Shown here in pieces: positions 1-4,875 of a DNA stretch of 5,613 nucleotides. The notes beneath the pieces are model-generated. The model did not search any database and had not been told where the DNA came from. It saw only the letters and a program-made list of their open reading frames with translations. Positions within the stretch are counted from its first letter, which is position 1. Every line of letters begins with the position of its first letter. Made by a program: the position numbers and the translations under genes. Origin of the DNA: Hungatella sp. UBA5982 (lineage in GTDB: Bacteria > Bacillota > Clostridia > Lachnospirales > Lachnospiraceae); contig DJBG01000228.1 of the NCBI GenBank assembly GCA_002429965.1, positions 254-5,866 on the forward strand, given 5' to 3'.

Positions 1-316
1 TTTTCTTTCCCGGAAGCACAATTGCTAAGTTCTCCTCTACTGTCATGGTAGGAAACAGGGCATAATTCTGAAACAGGTAGCCGACACGGCGTTCTCTGGC
101 GGGTAAATTGATCCCTTTCTCCGAATCGAACAACACCTTCCCGTTTAAAACGATCCGGCCGTGATCCGGCTTTTCAATTCCTGCCACGCATTTTAAGGTC
201 ATGCTTTTCCCGCAGCCTGAGGCACCCAGGATCCCCATGCAGCCGCCGTCAGTCTCAAATTCCACATTTAATTCAAATCCTGTAAATTTTTTTCGGATGT
301 TTACCTGCAGTGCCAT
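1..316 (-). CDS. modC: Molybdate ABC transporter ATP-binding protein ModC, N-terminal part (cut by window edge)
   Basis: This is the cytoplasmic ATPase subunit that powers molybdate import through ModB. Only the first 105 codons are present; the gene continues past the left edge. Visible signatures are a Walker A P-loop GASGCGKS at residues 31-38, and a Q-loop with Q83 in LFQNYALFPTMTVEENL, which is very characteristic of ModC and related oxyanion/sulfate ATPases. The signature motif, Walker B and any C-terminal TOBE (molybdate-binding) domain are outside the window. The start ATG follows the modB stop after a single base (TAGTATG) and has an AGGTGG Shine-Dalgarno inside the end of modB, so translation is probably coupled to modB. 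A small oddity is Met directly after the GKS of the P-loop, where Thr is usual. Identity as an ABC ATPase is certain; ModC rests on the Q-loop and on the modAB neighbours. Confidence 0.94.
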   Translation of the reverse strand, partial: MALQVNIRKKFTGFELNVEFETDGGCMGILGASGCGKSMTLKCVAGIEKPDHGRIVLNGKVLFDSEKGINLPARERRVGYLFQNYALFPTMTVEENLAIVLPGKK

Positions 317-317
317 A

Positions 318-1016
318 CTAAATCCACCTGTTCACATGTTTCATATTTTTTCCGGATATATAATTTATAACAGCAACAATAAAAAAAGACAAGATAACAA
401 TCACGCATACCCAGAATGCAGCCGTATCCCAGTTTCCTGCCGCCACCTCGGAAGCAATAGCAACAGAAACCGTTCTGGTCTTTCCCAGAATATTTCCTGC
501 CAGCATGGCAGTTGCCCCGTATTCTCCGATGGCTCTGGCAAAGGCCAGCACGGTCCCGGAAGCCAGTCCAGGAGCCGCAATGGGAACGATGATCTTCCAG
601 AAGATCTTCCTCTCCGACAGCCCCAGGGTTCTTCCCGCATGGATAATGTCAACATCCACCTGTTCAAAGGCTGCTCTTGCATTCCGGTACATCAAAGGAA
701 ATGCGATAACAAAAGCGGCTATGACACAGCCGGGCCATGTCTGCACCATTTTTATATTAAATTCCTCAAAAAGAAATTTGCCGAAGGGCCTGCGAAGGCT
801 GAAGATCAAAAGAAGAAAGAACCCGGCCACAGTAGGCGGAAGTACCAGCGGCAATGTCAAGATTCCATCTACGATGGATTTTGCCGTATTACTCAGTTTC
901 ATGATCAGCCTCGCGGCGCCTATCCCCAGGAAAAAGGTCAGCACCGTTGCCAGAATCCCCGTTTTAAGAGAAATAAAAAGGGGACTCCAATCTATCGTTT
1001 TCATCAGATCCAACAT
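318..1016 (-). CDS. modB: Molybdate ABC transporter permease ModB
   Basis: This inner-membrane permease of 232 residues forms the translocation path for molybdate (possibly also tungstate) and docks onto ModC. About five to six hydrophobic segments can be seen, for example near residues 14-36, 51-73, 96-110, 145-162 and 199-220. Family hallmarks are LPLVLPPTVAGFFLLL at 55-70, the cytoplasmic EAA-type coupling loop around 127-147 (AGRTLGLSERKIFWKIIVP), and GEYGATAMLAGNI at 164-176, which is near-diagnostic for ModB. Length matches the usual 220-230 residues. The first ATG is chosen because GGGGGTG lies 7 bases upstream; the next in-frame ATG (codon 5) would be too far from it. The gene sits 29 bases after modA and one base before modC, so the three are surely one transcript. 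The long open frames on the opposite strand here are shadows of this gene. Confidence 0.96.
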   Translation of the reverse strand: MLDLMKTIDWSPLFISLKTGILATVLTFFLGIGAARLIMKLSNTAKSIVDGILTLPLVLPPTVAGFFLLLIFSLRRPFGKFLFEEFNIKMVQTWPGCVIAAFVIAFPLMYRNARAAFEQVDVDIIHAGRTLGLSERKIFWKIIVPIAAPGLASGTVLAFARAIGEYGATAMLAGNILGKTRTVSVAIASEVAAGNWDTAAFWVCVIVILSFFIVAVINYISGKNMKHVNRWI

Positions 1017-1045
1017 AGATTTTCACCCCCTTTTTTATGTATTAT

Positions 1046-1939
1046 TTATTTTGAAGAGTTTGCAAATCCGGCATCAGTAAACAGCTTCATAACGCCCTCA
1101 TCGCTAACCAGATATTCTTTAAATTCAGCAGCTGCCTTTGCCTGCTCCTCTGATGCCTCCTTGTCGATGATCAGGCCCACCGGATAAACAGCAGGATCGA
1201 TCATGCTCTTATCTGCTTCTGCTATGATTTCAACCTTGTCCGCCATGGAAGCCGCATCGGTTGCATAGACAACGCCCACTTCATTGCTTCCCTCTGCAAC
1301 GGCTGTTAAAACAGCGGTAACATTGGCGCCTTCGTTAATTTCCATTTTCATTACCTGATCAAGGATTCCTAAGTTGGTGAACAGCTTTCTTGCATACTGG
1401 CCTACAGGTACATCCTCTCCCGCAAGGGCAAGGCTTGATGCCTTTGTGATGTTGTCAAAACCCGTTACCTCAGTTTTTCCGCCATTTGGCTTGATTAAGA
1501 CAATTTTATTCTCAAGTAAGTTGGAGATAGAACCGTCTACTACGAATCCGCCATCCTTTAACGCGTCCATCTGCTTGGTTGCCGCAGAAAAGAAAATGTC
1601 ACACTGGGCGCCTTCTTCGATCTGGGTCTGAAGGGTTCCTGAGCTGTCCGCATTATAAATGATGTTTACATTGGGATGATCTTTTTCATAAGTTTCCTTG
1701 ATCTTTTCCATTGTGTTTTTCAAGCTGGCTGCAATAAAAACATAAAGGTCTTCCTTCTCTGCTTTTGCAGCTGTTGTTACTTCAGCCGTCGTAGTTTCTT
1801 CGGCCTTAGTGGCTTCCTCTTTTGCAGTTGTCTGATCCGCCTGGGTAGCCTTTGTACCGGTTGAACCGCACCCCACTACCGTACCGGCAGTAAACATTAC
1901 CGCCAACATTACTGCAAGTAATTTTTTTCCTTGTTTCAT
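1046..1939 (-). CDS. modA: Molybdate-binding lipoprotein ModA
   Basis: Extracellular solute-binding protein of the modABC importer, 297 residues. It begins with a lipoprotein signal peptide: a basic start (MKQGKK), a hydrophobic core, and the lipobox VVGC with Cys24 as the lipid-anchored residue, as expected in a Gram-positive. Residues 25-63 are a low-complexity Thr/Ala/Glu/Lys linker, then the type II periplasmic-binding fold starts at about 64. By comparison with E. coli ModA, likely oxyanion ligands are Ser72 in FIAASL, a Ser of the DSSGTL stretch (98-103), the VPVGQYA segment (177-183) and Tyr225 in VGVVYATDA. The ATG at 1939 is preferred over an upstream in-frame TTG at 1966 because AGGAGG lies 7 bases before it and the signal peptide then starts cleanly. 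It is the first gene of the operon, transcribed divergently from the HTH/PBP regulator. Specificity between molybdate and tungstate cannot be read from sequence alone. Confidence 0.95.
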   Translation of the reverse strand: MKQGKKLLAVMLAVMFTAGTVVGCGSTGTKATQADQTTAKEEATKAEETTTAEVTTAAKAEKEDLYVFIAASLKNTMEKIKETYEKDHPNVNIIYNADSSGTLQTQIEEGAQCDIFFSAATKQMDALKDGGFVVDGSISNLLENKIVLIKPNGGKTEVTGFDNITKASSLALAGEDVPVGQYARKLFTNLGILDQVMKMEINEGANVTAVLTAVAEGSNEVGVVYATDAASMADKVEIIAEADKSMIDPAVYPVGLIIDKEASEEQAKAAAEFKEYLVSDEGVMKLFTDAGFANSSK

Positions 1940-1946
1940 AATACTT

Positions 1947-1952
1947 CCTCCT
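1947..1952 (-). promoter_or_regulatory. modA ribosome binding site (fixes the start)
   Basis: Minus-strand AGGAGG lies 7 bases upstream of the ATG at 1939. It decides against the longer reading that starts with TTG at 1966, which has no such site and would begin inside a palindrome. Confidence 0.9.
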
Positions 1953-1960
1953 GGTTTTTC

Positions 1961-1974
1961 GAACAATATTGTTC
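1961..1974. repeat. 14-bp perfect palindrome in the modA leader
   Basis: GAACAATATTGTTC is identical to its own reverse complement. It lies 21 bases before the modA start codon, just upstream of the Shine-Dalgarno, and about 45-55 bases downstream of the predicted transcription start. It could be a roadblock operator for a dimeric regulator. As RNA it could form only a loopless or very small hairpin, so a DNA site is more likely. The function is inferred; only the symmetry is seen. Confidence 0.5.
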
Positions 1975-2007
1975 ATTTTAATTAAGTTTTGTTGGGTTTT
2001 GCCCCGT

Positions 2008-2021
2008 TTGGTAATTACCAA
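2008..2021. promoter_or_regulatory. 14-bp palindrome at the predicted modA transcription start (candidate operator)
   Basis: TTGGTAATTACCAA is a perfect palindrome lying directly downstream of the modA -10 box (2025-2030) and covering the predicted start of transcription near 2018. This is a standard repressor position. The divergent HTH/PBP protein is the most obvious candidate to bind it, with molybdate as ligand. It does not resemble the E. coli ModE site. Confidence 0.5.
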
Positions 2022-2024
2022 TTC

Positions 2025-2053
2025 ATTTTAGATGATATCTTTCGGAAAGTCAA
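2025..2053 (-). promoter_or_regulatory. modABC promoter
   Basis: On the minus strand, TTGACT (2053-2048) and TAAAAT (2030-2025) are separated by exactly 17 bases, each one mismatch from the sigma-A consensus. Transcription should start near 2018, giving a leader of roughly 78 bases before modA. This is the only strong minus-strand promoter seen upstream of the operon. Confidence 0.75.
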
Positions 2054-2104
2054 TGCCAATCTATTTATATAATTACATCGGGAATTAAGACCGCTCTCAC
2101 AGCC

Positions 2105-2121
2105 TTTCATTGACAATGAAA
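2105..2121. promoter_or_regulatory. Inverted repeat over the -35 box of the regulator gene (candidate operator)
   Basis: TTTCATTG-A-CAATGAAA has perfect 8-base arms and a one-base centre. It fully contains the TTGACA -35 hexamer at 2110-2115, so a bound dimer would block RNA polymerase. Autoregulation by the downstream HTH/PBP protein is the simplest inference. The half-site differs from those of the two dyads on the modA side. Confidence 0.5.
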
Positions 2122-2137
2122 TGAAATATGCTATAAC
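2110..2137 (+). promoter_or_regulatory. Promoter of the HTH/PBP regulator gene
   Basis: A consensus TTGACA at 2110-2115 is followed after 16 bases by TATAAC at 2132-2137, and TGC directly before the -10 makes it an extended -10 element. Transcription should start near 2144, about 38 bases before the ATG. It diverges from the modABC promoter, with the two -35 boxes 56 bases apart. Confidence 0.75.
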
Positions 2138-2181
2138 TATTTATAAATGATCGAAACCACAGGAAGCAAGGAGGAAACCGT

Positions 2182-3156
2182 ATGGAAAAAGTATACACCA
2201 CCCAGGAAGTGGCTGACCAGCTTAAAATTAAAAAATCCACAGTTTATGAACTGATAAAGCGGGGAGAATTAAAGGCAACCAAGGTAGGCAAGCAGATACG
2301 GGTCAGTCAGGAACAACTGGATGAATATTTAAAAGCTCCAGACACCAGCAGTGCTTCCAAGGCAGAGGAGCCTCTTCCCAGGATCATGGATATCCCTCTG
2401 TTTACCGCTGATTCCGCAATCCGGCAGATGGATTACCTTCTTAACGCCAGCGGCCTGATTATAAGCAGCCAGGAATCCAGAGTTGTGGAGCTGCTTGGAA
2501 GCCAGCTGAGCCAGCGCCCGGAAAGCCTTCCCATCCTGCATTCCTATATGAATGATTATAACAGTCTTTATTCCCTATACTATGAAAAGACCCATATGGC
2601 CCTAACCTCCTTCTGCACCAGCCGGGAAGGGCAGGAAATCCGGCAGATTGAGAGCCTGCTGCCCGGAAAGGAAGCTGCAGTCCTCCATATCTGCAGCCTT
2701 TTAGCAGGCTTTTACATCAGAAAAGGCAATCCAAAGGGCTTACACACCGTAAAGGACTTATGCCGCCCGGATATCCGGTTCATAAACCGTGAGAAGGGAA
2801 ATGGGTACCGGATCTATATGGATTCCATCCTTTCATCCCATAACATTGAAAAGGCCGGGATTCCCGGTTACCAGACGGAATGTCTCTCCCATATGTCAGC
2901 CGCAAATGCGGTCGCATCGGGAACTGCTGATGCAGGCATCGGCGATATCTCCCACCTGGCTGCTTATCCCCAGCTTGACTTTATCCCTCTGTCCGCCGTC
3001 TCCATGGATCTGGTCTTTTCTAAGGAGGTTTTGAACCATCGGGCCTTTCAAAGCATTGCTGACACGGTAAACTCCCAGGAATTTAAAAACAGCCTTCTTC
3101 CTTTTAAAGGATATGAAATTGGTAAGACCGGTAAATGTACGTTTGTGAACGGCTAA
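2182..3156 (+). CDS. HTH / periplasmic-binding-protein-like one-component regulator, probable molybdate sensor
   Basis: A 324-residue cytoplasmic protein with no signal peptide. Residues 3-50 form an excisionase/MerR-like winged helix-turn-helix of the HTH_17 kind (YTTQEVADQLKIKKSTVYEL, then a basic GELKATKVGKQIRV wing). A linker (about 52-68) leads to a ligand-binding domain of the PBP_like (COG1910) type that resembles ModA-like oxyanion-binding folds: the AGFYIRKGNP segment at 175-184, INREKGNGYRIYMD at 201-214, and an ADAGIGDISHLA / LDFIPL stretch at 249-270. In this family the binding domain senses molybdate or tungstate and controls DNA binding. An AAGGAGG site 7 bases before the ATG sets the start. 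It is transcribed divergently from modABC, so control of that operon, and of itself through the dyad on its own promoter, is the natural inference. It is not ModE, which has a different HTH and a Mop/TOBE ligand domain. Whether it represses or activates cannot be read. Confidence 0.87.
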   Translation: MEKVYTTQEVADQLKIKKSTVYELIKRGELKATKVGKQIRVSQEQLDEYLKAPDTSSASKAEEPLPRIMDIPLFTADSAIRQMDYLLNASGLIISSQESRVVELLGSQLSQRPESLPILHSYMNDYNSLYSLYYEKTHMALTSFCTSREGQEIRQIESLLPGKEAAVLHICSLLAGFYIRKGNPKGLHTVKDLCRPDIRFINREKGNGYRIYMDSILSSHNIEKAGIPGYQTECLSHMSAANAVASGTADAGIGDISHLAAYPQLDFIPLSAVSMDLVFSKEVLNHRAFQSIADTVNSQEFKNSLLPFKGYEIGKTGKCTFVNG

Positions 3157-3197
3157 AGGCAGTTTTTTCCAGGGATGACAATTATTCATAAAAATTT

Positions 3198-3215
3198 TAG
3201 TTGCACTCGCAACTA
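3198..3215. promoter_or_regulatory. Inverted repeat over the -35 box of the DUF1538/P-II operon (candidate operator)
   Basis: TAGTTGC-ACTC-GCAACTA has perfect 7-base arms around a 4-base centre. It contains the whole TTGCAC -35 hexamer. The shape resembles the AT-flanked TTGC/GCAA dyads bound by many MarR-family repressors, but no MarR gene is in the window, so the regulator is probably encoded elsewhere. The symmetry is seen directly; the MarR link is inference. Confidence 0.55.
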
Positions 3216-3229
3216 TTTATGTGTTAAAC
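3201..3229 (+). promoter_or_regulatory. Promoter of the DUF1538/P-II operon
   Basis: TTGCAC (3201-3206) and TTAAAC (3224-3229) are separated by 17 bases; TAAACT one base later, preceded by TGT, is an alternative extended -10. The predicted start near 3236 leaves a leader of about 98 bases. No convincing terminator separates it from the regulator gene ending at 3156, so some read-through from upstream is possible. Confidence 0.55.
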
Positions 3230-3247
3230 TAGTTAATGATCTAAAAA

Positions 3248-3297
3248 GAGTCTGCAGGCTCACGCACAATTCTGTGCAAATTATCATTCTTAAGAAT
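3248..3297 (+). other. Leader region with three small dyads
   Basis: Between the promoter and the TTG start lie GAGTC-TGCA-GGCTC (3248-3261, one G-T pair), GCACA-ATTC-TGTGC (3264-3277) and the perfect 12-base palindrome ATTCTTAAGAAT (3286-3297). Each is short and none is followed by a U-run, so I do not call a terminator or a known riboswitch. They may be chance or weak leader structure. Confidence 0.2.
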
Positions 3298-3320
3298 CCC
3301 TATCATAAAAAACGGACAAC

Positions 3321-3326
3321 AGGAGG
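3321..3326 (+). promoter_or_regulatory. Ribosome binding site that fixes the TTG start of the DUF1538 gene
   Basis: A perfect AGGAGG lies 7 bases before the TTG at 3334. The frame stays open upstream to an ATG at 3175, but that ATG has no properly spaced site, and the extra 53 codons would run through the promoter and operator. Confidence 0.85.
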
Positions 3327-3333
3327 TATCTCT

Positions 3334-4875
3334 TTGAATCAAAAGTTAAAAGAAAAAATTGTAGAATCCTTATCATCTGTCCTGCCCGTTACATGTATCG
3401 TGTTGATCTTGTGCATAACCATCACTCCCATGCCTCTTGACCCACTGATGCTGTTTCTGGTAGGTGCGACCCTTTTAACCGTTGGAATGGGCTTTTTCAC
3501 ACTTGGTGTTGATATGTCCATGATGATCATCGGGGAAAAAGCGGGCGCCCAACTGGCAAAATCCAAAAAGCTGCCGATCATTGTTTTTGCCTGTTTTATC
3601 ATTGGTTTTATTATTACCATAGCAGAACCGGATCTTCAGGTCCTGGCCGGTCAGACCCCGGCAGTTCCTGACATGATCCTGATCCTTTCTGTGGCCGCAG
3701 GAGTGGGCTTGTTCCTGGCAATTGCATTTTTAAGAACCTTGCTTGGCTGGAGCTTATCCCGTATCCTTATGATCTGCTATGCCGTACTCTTTGTTACGTC
3801 CGCTTTTGTTCCCAAAGAATTTCTGGCTGTGGCCTTTGACTCCGGCGGCGTTACAACAGGCCCTATTACAGTACCTTTTATCATGGCTCTTGGTGTTGGC
3901 CTCTCAACGATCGGCCGGGGTAAGAATTCTGACAGCGACAGTTTTGGGTTAGTCGCCTTATGTTCCGTTGGACCGATTCTTTCCGTTATGATCCTGGGGC
4001 TGGCTTATAAATCCTCTGCAACTGATTATGAACCCATGATAATTCCTTCCATAAACAATTCCCAGGATCTCTGGCTGGCCTTTCAGCATGAGCTTCCTGA
4101 CTATGCCTGGGAGGTCTTTTTGGCTCTTTTACCCATTTTGCTGTTCTTTATCGTATTCCAAATCTTCTTTTTGAAGCTGCGGAAAAGACAGCTGATCAAA
4201 ATCCTGGTGGGGCTTATTTACTCCTACATCGGACTGACGCTTTTCCTTACCGGCGTCAATGTAGGCTTTATGCCTGCCGGCAATTATCTTGGACAGCAGC
4301 TGGCCTCTCTTCCCTACAACTGGGTCATGATTCCCATCGGTATGCTTATCGGGTACTATATCGTGAAAGCCGAACCTGCCGTACAGGTTTTAAATAGGCA
4401 GGTAGAGGAAATTACAGGAGGCTCCATCTCGGAAAAAACCATGATGACCGGATTATCCATCGGCATGTCTATCTCCCTTGGATTGTCAATCCTAAGGGTC
4501 ATGACAGGTCTTCCCTTACTGGCTCTGCTGCTTCCCGGCTACGCCCTGGCCCTTGGCCTTTCTTTTGTGGTTCCGCCGATTTTTACATCCATTGCCTTTG
4601 ACTCGGGCGGTGTCGCTTCCGGCCCTATGACGGCCACCTTCCTGCTTCCCTTTGCTATGGGGGCCTGTGAAGCCCTGGGAGGAAATATAGTGACCGACGC
4701 CTTTGGCATCGTGGCCATGGTCGCCATGACGCCGCTGATCATCATACAGCTCATTGGTGTATCCTATAATTACAAGACTAAAAAAGCAAATGTTCCGGTG
4801 AGTGAGCCGCTGCTTAATATGGAATTAGAATTTATTGACTTAGGAAAGGAGGAGGCTGATGACTTCCAATCGTAA
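3334..4875 (+). CDS. DUF1538-type integral membrane protein with two homologous halves (putative transporter)
   Basis: A 513-residue polytopic membrane protein, starting at TTG. I recognise it as the DUF1538 family, for which I know no established substrate. It is an internal duplication: half one (about residues 8-235) and half two (about 254-490) share FDSGGVTTGPITVPF at 168-182 versus FDSGGVASGPMTATF at 422-436, and an EP..QVL motif at 98-104 versus 347-353, both about 250 residues apart. Each half carries several hydrophobic helices, and the re-entrant-looking, Gly- and Ser-rich FDSGG segments are good candidates for a substrate or ion site. A hydrophilic loop (about 229-253) joins the halves, and the C-terminal tail is acidic. 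The stop overlaps the next gene by 17 bases, so this protein and the P-II-like protein are translationally coupled and probably interact. Membrane location and family are well supported; transport is inferred from architecture and the P-II-like partner. Confidence 0.85.
   Translation: MNQKLKEKIVESLSSVLPVTCIVLILCITITPMPLDPLMLFLVGATLLTVGMGFFTLGVDMSMMIIGEKAGAQLAKSKKLPIIVFACFIIGFIITIAEPDLQVLAGQTPAVPDMILILSVAAGVGLFLAIAFLRTLLGWSLSRILMICYAVLFVTSAFVPKEFLAVAFDSGGVTTGPITVPFIMALGVGLSTIGRGKNSDSDSFGLVALCSVGPILSVMILGLAYKSSATDYEPMIIPSINNSQDLWLAFQHELPDYAWEVFLALLPILLFFIVFQIFFLKLRKRQLIKILVGLIYSYIGLTLFLTGVNVGFMPAGNYLGQQLASLPYNWVMIPIGMLIGYYIVKAEPAVQVLNRQVEEITGGSISEKTMMTGLSIGMSISLGLSILRVMTGLPLLALLLPGYALALGLSFVVPPIFTSIAFDSGGVASGPMTATFLLPFAMGACEALGGNIVTDAFGIVAMVAMTPLIIIQLIGVSYNYKTKKANVPVSEPLLNMELEFIDLGKEEADDFQS
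3835..3879 (+). other. FDSGG signature, first half of the DUF1538 protein
   Basis: Encodes residues 168-182 (FDSGGVTTGPITVPF). It is the first copy of the motif that marks the internal duplication and is likely to face the transport path. Confidence 0.7.
4597..4641 (+). other. FDSGG signature, second half of the DUF1538 protein
   Basis: Encodes residues 422-436 (FDSGGVASGPMTATF). It is the second copy, with 10 of 15 residues identical to the first, at an offset of 254 residues. Confidence 0.7.

Noticed and set aside
201..1187. Long plus-strand open frame (328 codons) and a second one at 505-1080
   Set aside because: Both lie antisense to modB and the end of modA, which have clear family motifs and ribosome binding sites. 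The plus-strand translations are low-complexity and resemble no family.
1940..1966. Longer modA starting at TTG 1966
   Set aside because: That start lies inside a palindrome, has no Shine-Dalgarno, and puts nine residues before the normal signal peptide. The ATG at 1939 has AGGAGG at 7 bases.
2054..2080. AT-rich TTATATAA stretch upstream of the modA promoter as a ModE box
   Set aside because: It lacks the spaced, GC-ended half-sites of the E. coli ModE site and no ModE is encoded here. It is more likely just AT-rich upstream promoter DNA.
3157..3200. Terminator after the HTH/PBP gene (T-run at about 3163-3168)
   Set aside because: No stable GC-rich stem precedes the T-run, so a rho-independent terminator is not supported.
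3175..3333. ATG at 3175 as the start of the DUF1538 gene
   Set aside because: The added 53 codons cross the promoter and its dyad and encode a non-hydrophobic, family-unlike sequence. The TTG at 3334 has a perfect AGGAGG.
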